Origin: Symsagittifera roscoffensis
Lineage: Eukaryota > Xenacoelomorpha > Acoela > Convolutidae
NCBI RefSeq assembly: GCF_963678635.1
Contig: NC_087067.1
Location: 11,703,716-11,767,715 of the forward strand
Reading direction: 5' to 3'
Length of the DNA: 64,000 nucleotides
The notes under the pieces are model-generated. The model did no database searches. It was given only the letters and a program-made list of their open reading frames with translations, and was not told the origin of the DNA. The position numbers were made by a program, and so were the translations under genes. This document shows, piece by piece, positions 41,040 through 53,299 of this stretch; positions within the stretch are counted from its first letter, which is position 1, and each line of letters starts with the position of its first letter.

Positions 41040-43491
41040 GTACGACAATGTTTCTCAAAATATCGATGTTCTTACGGCGTCTCAATTATTTTTTTTTTGT
41101 AGTACGAAGACAACGAAGAAGTTGTGCTGTGGATGAATACAGTAGGGCCTTATCACAACAGACAAGAAACATATAAATACTTCTCATTGCCTTTCTGCAG
41201 TGGTCCTAAAGCTCAAATTGAGCATCACCACGAAACTTTGGGTGAGGATTTGCAAGGTATCGAGTTGGAGTTCAGTGGCTTGAACATCAATTTCAGACGT
41301 AAGTTTGCTGCTCTCATTGTTTTTTTGTTGCGTTTCCTTTTTGTTACCGGTATGCAATGTTCCAGAAAATGTGCCGAAAACCAGTTATTGTAACATTAAA
41401 CTTACTGTCGACAAGCTCAAAGACTTCGAACATGCAGTGAAACAGTATTACTGGTATCAGATGTACATCGATGATCTACCAATTTGGGGTTAGTAATTTG
41501 CTAACTAATTCATTTTCCAAATAGAGCTCAAACTAATTAACTTATTTTCCAAGTATAGTTCAAAATCTGGTCTCTGTTAACGAACGAACCTGTGTTCTCA
41601 AATTAATTTTTATTCAAGGTTGCTTATTACACTTGCGAAGCAAAGGGTGTTAGTACAAACTTTCTTTTTTTCCAAGCTAAGTCGAAAATAGATACTTTTG
41701 TGGCACTTTTGAATTGGTAAGCTGCGGCAGCAGTAGAATATCATATGTTCTTTGACATTTGACTAATAAAAAGTTAACTTAGCTAAACTAAACCTAAATT
41801 AAACAATAAATCTTTCAAATTTAAATTCCCAGATATGAAGTTTTCTAGATATGAAGTGCTTTACGATTTCTTTTTAGTTTTTCAGAAAACTTACAAAATT
41901 CAAAAAGGTTTGAAATTCCCAACCTTGTAGTTTCGAGATATGATGTTTTTCAAAATATTTTTTTTTAGAAAACTTAAGTTTGAAGTTTCTCTAGTTTTGA
42001 AGTTACCAACGCTGTAGTTGGGTACTAAAAGAGTACTCTCAGAAAATGCAAATATTGCAACTGCTCAATTGCTTTTAGTTTCCGAAAAGTGACGTTTGTT
42101 ATTTCGTTTTAAAAGTTTTCAAAGAAATTTGATGAAAAAAAATTATGGCTTTTCAAAGTTTGAATTAAAAAGAATTTGAATGAAAAATCTTCAAAAATCT
42201 GATATTACCATCCCTGTACTTGGGTGCTGTCATAGAACACTCAAAGAATGCAGATCTTCTGTCCAATCTATGCCGGTTTTTATGAGTTGTTAAAAAATCG
42301 AAGCATCGGAGATGCGTTAAACGCTAGTTAGCTTTAATTCAGATACCAAAATTGTAGCTAAATGGACAGTTTTAATTGGGGGAGGGAAATTGAAAACTTT
42401 GTTTTTCAGTTTTATTGAGTGTAAGTCTGTAATAATATAATCATACCATGCAAAGTTGTCTTTTTTTATTTGATGCTACTTTTGCTGGATCGAATTGGCA
42501 ATTTATTAGCATATGTAGCTGCGTTATTGGTGGCTAGCTTTTGAGGGTTTTACGAATCTGTGGCTGAGGGGTTAGTGCGTGAGACTCGAATTTGCTAAGT
42601 CGCAGATTCGAATCCGGCACGTAGCTGAGTTTTTCCTAATTCGAGGCATATTCTACTTTTTTTTTATTTCACATGATAGAGCGGCTTTTTGGTAATTTTC
42701 TTGCTAGCGTTTGCGAAGCACAGCTTCGCCTCTGAGTAAAGATTTAATATGAAGAGCTTGAATTGGATGAAACGTGTTCTAACGATTTTAAAATAAATTT
42801 TTGTTACTGGACTGTAATTTTGTTTTGTGGTTTTTTTGTAGGAATCGTCGGCGAGGTTGATGATGCAGATAAATCAGCGAAGTACATCTGGACGCACAAG
42901 AAAATTGATATTGGATACAATGGCAAACAGATAGTTGACGTGAACCTGACCAGTGAACATAAAGTTAAGCTGGAGCTTGATGGGGCAGTTGAGTTTTCAT
43001 ATGAAGTACGAGTCATCAAACCGAAATCGGATTTTACTTTTTTTAGTCTTGAATTGCTTGATTATAAATCTGACTTTACAGGTAAATTGGAAAGCATCGA
43101 CAGTGAAGTTTGAGGACCGATTTGACAAGTACCTAGATCCAACATTCTTCCAACACAGGGTGAGTTTTCCGTAGCTAAAAACTATTCAAATAAGAATTAC
43201 GAAATAAAGTAGTAATAAAGTGCATGAAATATTGACTAGTTTCAATTTAACTCCGTAGAATAACCGAAAGCTTGAATACACTTTGACTATTTTTGTCTTA
43301 AGTGCTGGATTTGCTATAAGGACGACTGTTATTTTGACTCTGTGTAATTCGTGTTTAAGATTCACTGGTTTTCAATCTTCAACTCTTTCATGATGGTTAT
43401 CTTTTTGGTTGGACTGGTAACAATGATTCTGATGAGAACTTTGAGGAAAGATTACGCCAGGTATTCCAAAGATGATGACATGGACGACCTG
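40962..43491 (+). CDS. TM9SF3: Transmembrane 9 superfamily member 3 (nonaspanin), exons 1-6, 5' part of gene
   Basis: TM9SF3 is a multi-pass protein of Golgi/endosomal membranes, with a large luminal N-terminal domain and nine membrane spans. Six exons join in phase to 257 codons. Residues 1-20 form a signal peptide ([13 protein letters not shown]). Residues 27-212 are the luminal domain with [44 protein letters not shown] and [12 protein letters not shown]. Exon 6 gives [20 protein letters not shown], the first membrane span, then [20 protein letters not shown]. These blocks match animal TM9SF3 closely and exclude TM9SF1. The family is usually about 580-590 residues, so a little under half is here. 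All splice sites are GT-AG. No exon for the next conserved part (DRDLGDEYGWK-type) is found before 64,000. The reading frame is intact. Confidence 0.95.
41103..41298 (+). other. TM9SF3: TM9SF3 exon 2 (codons 27-92, phase 1 end)
   Basis: Starts [19 protein letters not shown] and ends LNINFR plus one base; the donor is GTAAGT at 41,299. Intron 2 is 67 bp with acceptor GTTCCAG at 41,365. Confidence 0.95.
41366..41488 (+). other. TM9SF3: TM9SF3 exon 3 (codons 92-133)
   Basis: [20 protein letters not shown] ... [13 protein letters not shown]. It ends one base into the Gly codon, donor GTTAGT. The phase-1 boundaries on both sides match exons 2 and 4. Confidence 0.95.
42545..42640 (+). mobile_element. 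tRNA-derived SINE-like element 1
   Basis: An A-box-like TGGCTGAGGGG at 42,561-42,571 and a B-box GATTCGAATCC at 42,605-42,615 are spaced as in a tRNA gene (Pol III internal promoter). An arm GACT...AGTC lies between them. The acceptor stem does not close, so it is not a functional tRNA. A T-rich tract follows. A related head is at 43,830. Confidence 0.6.
42713..42729. repeat. Perfect hairpin GCGAAGC-ACA-GCTTCGC
   Basis: A 7-bp perfect inverted repeat with a 3-base loop in intron 3. The word TTGCGAAGCA(A/C)A also occurs near 41,634 in the same intron, so it is probably part of a dispersed element rather than a regulatory site. Confidence 0.6.
42842..43005 (+). other. TM9SF3: TM9SF3 exon 4 (codons 133-187)
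   Basis: [20 protein letters not shown] ... [24 protein letters not shown]; donor GTACGA at 43,006. Intron 4 is 76 bp (43,006-43,081). Confidence 0.95.
43082..43159 (+). other. TM9SF3: TM9SF3 exon 5 (codons 188-213)
   Basis: [26 protein letters not shown]; acceptor TTTACAG, donor GTGAGT at 43,160. Intron 5 is 200 bp. Confidence 0.95.
43360..43491 (+). other. TM9SF3: TM9SF3 exon 6 (codons 214-257)
   Basis: [25 protein letters not shown] is the first membrane span; the cytosolic part [16 protein letters not shown] ends at donor GTAAGT (43,492). This is the last exon in the window. Confidence 0.95.
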
Positions 43492-43829
43492 GTAAGTTTT
43501 GAAGATTGTTTTGACACGAAAAACTAATTTGATATCAAGATTTGATCGTATTTTTTCATCCTGGTTATTCGCAAAAATTTACCGGACTTCGACACTGAGT
43601 TGCCTGTTTTTGTGGCTTGTGCTCCATGATTTCTAATCCAAAAAATTTGTTCTAATTTGTATTGTTTTTAACTGTTGTTCTGTTTAAACTAGTGAGCAGT
43701 ATGAAATTACGAATCCATTTGTTTCTAACGCAGCTCGCAAATAAAAGAGCTCATTTGTTGGCACATTTGTTTAATAGCATTGGCATTTTAATAGCTTCTG
43801 TTCTATCTACTTTTTTGGTAGCTGGTGAT

Positions 43830-43915
43830 TGCCTATTTTAAAGCGCCCATGGGGCAGATGCGAGGACTTGAGAATCAGATTCTTCTGGTCAGGGTTCAAT
43901 TCCGGCACACCAAAA
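43830..43915 (+). mobile_element. tRNA-derived SINE-like element 2
   Basis: B-box GGTTCAATTCC at 43,893-43,903, followed by GGCAC as in element 1. The A-box side (about 43,842-43,862) is degraded. The shared 3' edge TCCGGCAC suggests that both elements belong to one family. Confidence 0.5.
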
Positions 43916-43989
43916 ACTTTGTTTCGAGACGAGACTTGTTTTAACCTTTCCTTTCTTTTTTCTATTTTTTTACAGCCTTTTGAGCTACT

Positions 43990-44400
43990 TTTAAGAGTAA
44001 TGAACGTAGTGAAGACTCTTGTGTAGGTCTTGCTGATTTAAAAAAAAAAATTTCAGGAAAAAGTTTTAAAATGTTGATGCACTCAGGTATATATGCACTT
44101 TTTGAGTTCAATTGAAATTCATCTGCTGAAAGTGACCTAAATAGCACTCTCGGAATACGAACGTGGTGATGGCGCAAAAAAAAACATGAATGATTTCTAA
44201 TTTCGAAAGTGGAATTTATTTTTAAGATTTCCCAGCGGAATAAAAACTTTACCTATTCATCCAGTTTTCTCAATTTGAGTTCATGTTATCGAAAAACCGC
44301 CAATCATAAATTGTTCTAGAAAATCAAAGAGCTAAAGCGCATCATTTTTTTTGAAATTCAAAAGTTGCGATTTTTTCAACAAAGTCAGTGTTTTTTTGTT
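43990..44400. repeat. Diverged dispersed repeat, copy 1
   Basis: Head GAGTAATGAACGTAGTGAAGA at about 43,997. Later landmarks are TCCAGTTTTCTCAATTTGAG, ATCATAAATTGTTCTAGAA and TCAGTGTTTTTTTG. It pairs with 44,940-45,360. Confidence 0.6.
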
Positions 44401-44939
44401 TACTTGCTTTCATTATTCTTTACAAGTTTTATTCTTTACCAGTTTACTCTTTACAAGTTTTACTCTATACAAGTTATGCAATTTCACTATTGTGTTTCTT
44501 TTATTGTGAAATTTCGACTTGATACCTTGTTTTTGACCCATGGTTAAATTAGCTAGCTTGCTAACATAGTTATATGAACAGTCCTTTAAGCAACCAAAAT
44601 TGGACAGTTTAAATAGATTGATTCTGAACTAGCCCCATTTCAGTAATATTCTAATTCATAATGAGGTTAGCTCAGAATTGAATTAAGACAATTGTATTAA
44701 ACGTAAATATGGATGATCTTCTTAGTTTTTTTTGTTCAAAAATTTTTAAAAAAAACTGCAGCAGTGCAATTGATTTATTCTGGCTGTGCGAAGAACCCAA
44801 AATCTAAACAATTTTAGTTTTTTTTCTACTGAAATTTATAAGTATTTTTTAATTTGTGAAATTGATAAGTGCAATTAAGTTTCAAAGTTAGGAGTCAACA
44901 GTAGAGATTCGATATTAATTCATGTTTTTGATTCCTGAT

Positions 44940-45360
44940 TAAGAGTCGTGAAGTGAACATCGTGAATACTTTTATATAGGTTTTGATGATTTCTTCTTTG
45001 TTTTTATTTTCAGTAAAATGTTATATTCGCTTACGCTCACTTTTTTATCTATCCTTTGTTGAAATAAAGGCACACTAGACCATCGATCAGTAAAAAAAAA
45101 TGAAAATCACAAAAACCGTGATCGACTTTAGATTCGAAATGGATACAAATTGTTTCAGATTTCTCTGGGCAATAAAACATTACATTTTGGTCCAGTTTTT
45201 CAAATAGGGTTAACTCAATCGAAAAAAGTGTCCATCATAAATTGTTCAAGAATTTCAAATATCTTTCGTATTCTTTTTTTGGAATTAGTGAAAATGCCAA
45301 AAAGTGAAATTTCTTCAAAACACTGGTCAGTATTTTTTTTGTTTCCTTGTGCTCATTGAC
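44940..45360. repeat. Diverged dispersed repeat, copy 2
   Basis: Landmarks GTCGTGAAGTGAACATCGTGA, TCCAGTTTTTCAAATAGGG and ATCATAAATTGTTCAAGAA appear in the same order and spacing as in copy 1. A third head (GTAATGAACGTAGCGAAG) at 45,398 lies right at the start of the satellite. Confidence 0.6.
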
Positions 45361-45429
45361 TCTTTTCCGACCGTTTGTTGGCGATGTTTTTAATAAGAGT
45401 AATGAACGTAGCGAAGAATCTGTTTTTCT

Positions 45430-48400
45430 ATGAAATTCTGAAATTTTTCTGTTAATTTAATTTAGTCAGTTTATTTCAACTTCGTGAATTTGATAGAAGC
45501 TTTTAAAGCTTACTTTATGAAGATATCAGTGTGTTTCTGATCTTTTGATACAATTTTTTCTGATCTGAAGTAAAACATGCTTATTATCTTCGTTTTTCAA
45601 TGTACGCTTGCTAAGAACAGCTGAAACTTTATTCTTGCGTTTTTAATCGCAGAATCCGCGCCTTTTAGATTTGGTTGGTGATGAGGTTTGGTCCGTGTTT
45701 CTGAACAATTGATTATCTTTCTCAATCTGATTTTCACAAGCTGTTCCTGATTTATGGTAACACATATTTCTGATTTAAAATTAAGTTTGTTCAGAATAGT
45801 CTTTTTCAAATATGGTCCTTATAAGAATCTCTGAAAACTCAAGCTCGCCTTTTTAGCTAAAGTTGCGCCTTTGGGCTTCATTTGGTTGGGAGATTCGGTC
45901 CACGTTTCTGAATATTTTTTTGAATCTGATTTTTCCGTAGCTTTTTTGTGCGTCTCGATTTTGCGATTATTTTTATGTGATTTTTATGATGTCGTGAATT
46001 TGTTTGATATTTTTGATTGCTTACTTTCTAGTGATATGCCATGTTTCTAATCCAGAAATCTTTTCATTTTGATCAAAATAAAACCTGTTTTTTGTCTTCA
46101 TTGTCAAAAACAAACTTGCTGAGATTATCTGAACCCTCGCAATTGTCTGTTTTGTAGAATCTACGCCTTTTTTATTCGTTTGATGATGAGATTAGGTCCG
46201 TGTTTCTGAACTACTGATTATTTTAGTCAGTCTGATTATTCAATTAGTTTTTATGTGTGCATCAATTTTTTTTGTTCTCTTAAGTTGATTTACTCTGTAT
46301 GTTTCAACTTCGTGATTTTGATTGATGCTTTTAAAGCTTACTTAATGATGATTTCCCGTGTTCCTGATCCGTGATTAATATTCTTTCTGATCAGAAGTAA
46401 AACCTGTTTATAATCTTCGTCTTTACTTGTACCCTTGCTAAGAGCAATTGAAGTTTTCACATGGAGTCTGTAGAATCTACGCCCTTTTGATTCGATTGGG
46501 TTTGAAATTTGGTCCGTGTTTCTGAACTACTGATTATGTGCAATAATGTTTTGTTATTGTTTTGTTAATTTGATTTAGGCTGTATATTTCAACTGCGTGA
46601 ATTTGATATAAGCTTTTAATTTTTACTTTTTGAAGATATCCTGTGTTTTTGATCTTTTGATACAATTTTTTCTGATCAAAACTAAAACATGCTTATTATC
46701 TTCGTTTTTAAATGTAGGCGTGCTAAGAACAGCTGAAACTTTAATCTTGCGTTTTTATTCGAAGAATCCGCGCCTCTTAGATTTGGTCCGTGTTTCTGAA
46801 CAATTGATTATCTTTCTCAATCTGATTTTCACAAGCTGTTCCTGATTTATGGTAACACATATTTCTGATCTAAAATTAGGTTTGTTCAGAATAGTCTTTT
46901 TCAAATATGGTCCCTATAAGAATCTCTGAAAACTCAAGCTCGCCTTTTTAGTTAAAGTTGCGCCTTTGTGCTTCATTTGGTTGAGAGATTTGGTCCACGT
47001 TTCTGAATTTTTTTTCAATCTGATTTTTCAGTAGCTTTTTTGTGTGCGTCTCGATTTTGCGATTATTATTATGTGATTTTTATGATATCGTGAATTTGTT
47101 TGATGTTTTTGATTGCTTACTTTCCAGTGATATGCCATGTTTCCAATCCCGAAATCTTTATATTTTGATCAAAATAACACTTGTTTTTTTGTCTTCATTG
47201 TCAAAAACAAACTTGCTGAGATTATCTGAAACCTCGCAATTGTCTGTTTTGTTTTGTAGATCTACGCCTTTTTGATTCGTTTGATGATGAGATTAGGTCC
47301 GTGTTTCTGAACTACTGATTATTTTAGTCAATCTGATTATTCAATTAGTTTTTATGTGTGCGTCATTTTTTTTTATTGTTCTCTAAAGTTGATTTACTCT
47401 GTATGTTTCAACTTCGTGATTTTGGTTGATGCTTTTAAAGCTTACTTAATGATGATTTCCCGTGTTTCTGATCCGTGATTAATATTCTTTCTGATCAAAA
47501 GTAAAACCTGTTTATAATCTTCGTCGTTACTTGTACCCTTGCTAAGAGCAATTGAAATTTTCACATGGCGTCTGTAGAATCTACGCCCTTTTGATTCGAT
47601 TGGTTTTGAAATTTGGTCCGTGTTTCTGAACTACTGATTATGTGCAATAATGCTTTGTTATTTTTTGTTAATTTGATTTAGTCTGTATATTTCAACTTCG
47701 TGAATTTGATATAAGCTTTTAATGCTTACTTTATGAAGATATCCTGTGTTTTTGATGTTTTGATACAATTTTTCTTGATCTAAACTTAAACATGCTTATT
47801 ATCTTCGTTTTAAAATGTACGCTTGCTAAGAACAGCTGAAACTTTATTCTCGCGTTTTTGTTCGCAGAATCCGCGCCTCTTAGATTTGGTCCGTGTTTCT
47901 GAACAATTGATTATCTTCTCAATCTGATTTTCACAAGCTGTTCCTGATTTATGGTAACACATATTTCTGATCTAAAATTAGGTTTGTTCAGAATAGTCTT
48001 TTTCAAATATGGTCCCTATAAGAATCTCTGAAAACTCAAGCTCGCCTTTTTAGCTAAAGTTGCGCCTTTGTGCTTCATTTGGTTGAGAGATTTGGTCCAC
48101 GTTTCTGAATTTTTTTTCAATCTGATTTTTCAGTAGCTTTTTTGTGTGCGTCTCGATTTTGCTATTAATATTATGTGATTTTTATGATGTCGTGAATTGG
48201 TTAGATGTTTTTGATTGCTTACATTCCAGTGATATGCCATGTTTCCAATCCCGAAATCTTTATATTTTGATCAAAATAAAACTTGTTTTTTTTGTCTTCA
48301 TTGTCAAAAATAAACTTGCTGAGATTATCTGAAACCTCGCAATTGTCTGTTTTGTTTTGTAGAATCTACGCCTTTTTGATTCGTTTGATGATGAGATTAG

Positions 48401-51400
48401 GTCCGTGTTTCTGAACTACTGATTATTTTAGTCAATCTGATTATTCAATTAGTTTTTATGTGTGCATCATTTTTTTTATTGTTCTCTAAAGTTGATTTAC
48501 TCTGTATGTTTCAACTTCGTGATTTTGATTGATGCTTTTAAAGCTTACTTAATGATGATTTCCCGTGTTTCTGATCCGTGATTAATATTCTTTCTGATCA
48601 AAAGTAAAACATGTTTATAATCTTCGTCTTTACTTGTACCCTTGCTAAGAGCAATTGAAATTTTCAAATGGCGTCTGTAGAATCTACGCCCTTTTGATTC
48701 GATTGGTTTTGAAATTTGGTCCGTGTTTCTGAACTACTGATTATGTGCAATAATGTTTTGTTATTTTTTGTTAATTTGATTTAGTCTGTATATTTCAACT
48801 TCGTGAATTTGATATAAGCTTTTAATTCTTACTTTATGAAGATATCCTGTGTTTTTGATCTTTTGATACAATTTTTTCTGATCTAAACTAAAACATGCTT
48901 ATTATCTTCGTTTTTAAATGTACGCTTGCTAAGAACAGCTGAAACTTTTTTCTCGCGTTTTTGTTCGCAGAATCCGCGCCTCTTAGATTTGGTCCGTGTT
49001 TCTGAACAATTGATTATCTTCTCAATCTGATTTTCACAAGCTGTTCCTGATTTATGGTAACACATATTTCTGATCTAAAATTAGGTTTGTTCAGAATAGT
49101 CTTTTTCAAATATGGTCCCTATAAGAATCTCTGAAAACTCAAGCTCGCCTTTTTAGCTAAAGTTGCGCCTTTGTGCTTCATTTGGTTGAGAGATTTGGTC
49201 CACGTTTCTGAATTTTTTTTCAATCTGATTTTTCAGTAGCTTTTTTGTGTGCGTCTCGATTTTGCGATTATTATTATGTGATTTTTATGATGTCGTGAAT
49301 TTGTTTGATGTTTTTGATTGCTTACTTTCCAGTGATATGCCATGTTTCCAATCCCAAAATCTTTATAATTTGATCAAAATAAAACTTGTTTTTTTTGTCT
49401 TCATTGTCAAAAACAAACTTGCTGAGATTATCTGAAACATCGCAATTGTCTGTTTTGTTTTGTAGAATCTGCGCCTTTTTGATTCGTTTGATGATGAGAT
49501 TAGGTCCGTGTTTCTGAACTACTGATTATTCTAGTCAATCTGATTATTCAATTAGTTTTTATGTGTGCATCATTTTTTTTATTGTTCTCTAAAGTTGATT
49601 TACTCTGTATGTTTCAACTTCGTGATTTTGATTGATGCTTTTAAAGCTTACTTAATGATGATTTCCCGTGTTTCTGATCCGTGATTAATATTCTTTCTGA
49701 TCAAAAGTAGAACCTGTTTATAATCTTCGTCTTTACTTGTACCCTTGCTAAAAGCAATTGAAATTTTCAAATGGCGTCTTTAGAATCTGCGCCCTTTTGA
49801 TTCGATTGGTTTTGAAATTTGGTCCGTGTTTCTGAACTACTGATTATGTGCAATAATGTTTTGTTATTTTTTGTTAATTTGATTTAGTCTGTATATTTCA
49901 ACTTCGTGAATTTGATATAAGCTTTTAATGCTTACTTTATGAAGATATCCTGTGTTTTTGATCTTTTGATACAATTTTTTCTGATCTAAACTAAAACATG
50001 CTTATTATCTTCGTTTTTAAATGTACGCTTGCTAAGAACAGCTGAAACTTTTTTCTCGCGTTTTTGTTCGCAGAATCCGCGCCTCTTAGATTTGGTCCGT
50101 GTTTCTGAACAATTGATTATCTTCTCAATCTGATTTTCACAAGCTGTTCCTGATTTATGGTAACACATATTTCTGATCTAAAATTAGGTTTGTTCAGAAT
50201 AGTCTTTTTCAAATATGGTCCCTATAAGAATCTCTGAAAACTCAAGCTCGCCATTTTAGCTAAAGTTGCGCCTTTGTGCTTCATTTGGTTGAGAGATTTG
50301 GTCCACGTTTCTGAATTTTTTTTCAATCTGATTTTTCAGTAGCTTTTTTGTGTGCGTCTCGATTTTGCGATTATTATTATGTGATATTTTTATGATGTCG
50401 TGAATTTGTTTGATGTTTTTGATTGCTTACTTTCCAGTGATATGCCATTTTTCCAATCCCGAAATCTTTATAATTTGATCAAAATAAAACTTGTTTTTTT
50501 GTCTTCATTGTCAAAAACAAACTTGCTGAGATTATCTGAAACCTCGCAATTGTCTGTTTTGTTTTGTAGAATCTACGCCTTTTTGATTCGTTTGATGATG
50601 AGATTAGGTCCGTGTTTCTGAACTACTGATTATTTAAGTCAATCTGATTATTCAATTAGTTTTTATGTGTGCATCATTTTTTTTTGTTCTCTAAAGTTGA
50701 TTTACTCTGTATATTTCAACTTCGTGATTTTGATTGATGCTTTTAAAGCTTACTTAATGATGATTTCCCGTGTTTCTGATCCGTGATTAATATTCTTTCT
50801 GATCAAAAGTAAAACCTGTTTATAATCTTCGTCTTTACTTGTACCCTTGCTAAGAGCAATTGAAATTTTCACATGGCGTCTTTAGAATCTGCGCCCTTTT
50901 GATTCGATTGGTTTTGAAATTTGGTCCGTGTTTCTGAACTACTGATTATGTGCAATAATGTTTTGTTATTTTTTGTTAATTTGATTTAGTCTGTATATTT
51001 CAACTTCGTGAATTTGATATAAGCTTTTAATGCTTACTTTATGAAGATATCCTGTGTTTTTGATCTTTTGATACAATTTTTTCTGATCTAAACTAAAACA
51101 TGCTTATTATCTTCGTTTTTAAATGTACGCTTGCTAAGAACAGCTGAAACTTTTTTCTCGCGTTTTTGTTCGCAGAATCCGCGCCTCTTAGATTTGGTCC
51201 GTGTTTCTGAACAATTGATTATCTTCTCAATCTGATTTTCACAAGCTGTTCCTGATTTATGGTAACACATATTTCTGATCTAAAATTAGGTTTGTTCAGA
51301 ATAGTCTTTTTCAAATATGGTCCCTATAAGAATCTCTGAAAACTCAAGCTCGCCATTTTAGCTAAAGTTGCGCCTTTGTGCTTCATTTGGTTGAGAGATT

Positions 51401-52524
51401 TGGTCCACGTTTCTGAATTTTTTTTCAATCTGATTTTTCAGTAGCTTTTTTGTGTGCGTCTCGATTTTGCGATTATTATTATGTGATTTTTATGATGACG
51501 TGAATTTGTTTGATGTTTTTGATTGCTTACTTTCCAGTGATATGCCATTTTTCCAATCCCGAAATCTTTATAATTTGATCAAAATAAAACTTGTTTTTTT
51601 GTCTTCATTGTCAAAAACAAACTTGCTGAGATTATCTGAAACCTCGCAATTGTCTGTTTTGTTTTGTAGAATCTACGCCTTTTTGATTCGTTTGATGATG
51701 AGATTAGGTCCGTGTTTCTGAACTACTGATTATTTTAGTCAATCTGATTATTCAATTAGTTTTTATGTGTGCATCATTTTTTTTTGTTCTCTAAAGTTGA
51801 TTTACTCTGTATATTTCAACTTCGTGATTTTGATTGATGCTTTTAAAGCTTACTTAATGATGATTTCCCGTGTTTCTGATCCGTGATTAATATTCTTTCT
51901 GATCAAAAGTAAAACCTGTTTATAATCTTCGTCTTTACTTGTACCCTTGCTAAGAGCAATTGAAATTTTCACATGGCGTCTGTAGAATCTACGCCCTTTT
52001 GATTCGATTGGTTTTGAAATTTGGTCCGTGTTTCTGAACTACTGATTATGTGCAATAATGTTTTGTTATTGTTTTGTTAATTTGATTTAGTCTGTATATT
52101 TCAACTTCGTGAATTTGATATAAGCTTTTAATGCTTACTTTATGAAGATATCCTGTGTTTTTGATCTTTTGATACAATTTTTTCTGATCTTAACTAAAAC
52201 ATGCTTATTATCTTCGTTTTTAAATGTACGCTTGCTAAGAACAGCTGAAACTTTATTCTCGCGTTTTTGTTCGCAGAATCCGCGCCTCTTAGATTTGGTC
52301 CGTGTTTCTGAACAATTGATTATCTTCTCAATCTGATTTTCACAAGCTGTTCCTGATTTATGGTAACACATATTTCTGATCTAAAATTAAGTTTTTTCAG
52401 AATAGTCTTTTTCAATTATGGCCCTTATAAGAATCTCTGAAAACTCAAGCTCGCATTTTTAGCTACACTTGCGCCTTTGTGCTTCATTTAGTATAAATTA
52501 AACTGGTTCAGAATAGTGTTTTTC
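45430..52524. repeat. Satellite array, left block, higher-order unit ~1.10 kb
   Basis: The word GGTCC(G/A)(T/C)GTTTCTGAA recurs every 200-320 bp. Four monomer types follow one another (for example at 48,719, 48,992, 49,197 and 49,503), and the set repeats after about 1,101 bp (49,820). The landmark GAAGATATCCTGTG recurs at about 46,631, 47,735, 48,838, 49,941, 51,042 and 52,143, that is every 1,099-1,104 bp. The units from 47.7 to 52.3 kb are near-identical by eye. Left of 46.6 kb the order is less regular. Minus-strand ORFs of 60-78 codons repeat with the unit and are not genes. The array lies inside TM9SF3 intron 6. Confidence 0.95.
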
Positions 52525-52542
52525 AGAAAGAAAGAATTTATT

Positions 52543-53299
52543 TCTCATTGTTAATGGTAAATATGCATGCAACGAGAATTTATTTATGAAGCACCAGAAA
52601 CAATGAGGGGTATTTAACGAACTCAATTACAAAGCACTGCCCGTTTTATCAAATGAAAGACGAAAAAAATCTGAAAACAAAGGAAAATATTGGAAAAAAA
52701 TACTCAAGTTTGAATAAACATAAAGCAGCAGATTTAAGGCATTGTCTAGACAGGTTAATGACATAAGGTCTATTCGGTTTCAAAAACAAAACTTGAACTT
52801 GTTCACGTGACGGTTACTGATTCTACTAGCTGTGTCCCATCCCTTGAAGCCTCTCTAATATCAGTAGAACTGATTGGGGGCAAAATGGTTAGTATACATC
52901 CAACTGAGCCCATGCGGACTTAGCCAGCGATCAAGCCCAAGTGTGGTATTCAAAACGCCGAAGACACATTGAAAACCATATACAAATAAATATACTTAGA
53001 AAAAAGTTTGCAACTTGCAGGCACTCCACATGTCATTCTCCGCATTATCCTTGCATCCAAAAAAATTTCAACAAATCACGAATTTGGTGGGCAATGCGTT
53101 GAATATCTGAATTGGAAACTTGATTAAAAATTTTTTGGGGATTAGTGAATTTTGCCTAAGTATATTAAAGAGCTAAGCTCCTCTGTAACTAATTGAAGAT
53201 CTTTGAATTTTGCTTTTGAAATTAGGATTTTTTTCATTCAATTAAAAGTTGACCTTCTGGTCTTAAACGACGGTTTATCAAATACAAAAAGCTCGCTTA
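52543..53299 (-). other. LINE 3' part: end of ORF and 3' UTR
   Basis: From 53,355 leftward LHVYELLKFVLRSIAGLHSE and FVFDKPSFKTRRSTFN can still be read, the usual end of jockey/CR1 RT proteins. From about 53,200 to 52,543 there is only non-coding 3' untranslated sequence ending in AATAAA. Confidence 0.7.

Larger units (their letters stand above)
41489..42841 (+). other. TM9SF3: TM9SF3 intron 3 (1,353 bp)
   Basis: AT-rich. It holds a tRNA-derived short element (42,545-42,640) and a perfect hairpin (42,713-42,729); otherwise no gene. The acceptor is a T-rich tract ending TTTTTTTGTAG. Confidence 0.9.
43492..45429 (+). other. TM9SF3: Start of TM9SF3 intron 6, dispersed repeats
   Basis: AT-rich. 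It contains a tRNA-like head at 43,830-43,915 and two diverged copies of an approximately 400-bp unit (about 43,990-44,400 and 44,940-45,360). The copies share GTAATGAACGTAGTGAAG-like heads and ATCATAAATTGTTC. No further TM9SF3 exon is seen. Confidence 0.7.

Noticed and set aside
42545-42640. Functional tRNA gene
   Set aside because: A and B boxes are present but no acceptor stem can be paired and the anticodon arm is irregular; a tRNA-derived SINE head fits better.
43492-45430. Further TM9SF3 exons downstream of exon 6
   Set aside because: No translation in any plus frame resembles the next conserved part (DRDLGDEYGWK-type) up to the satellite or beyond.
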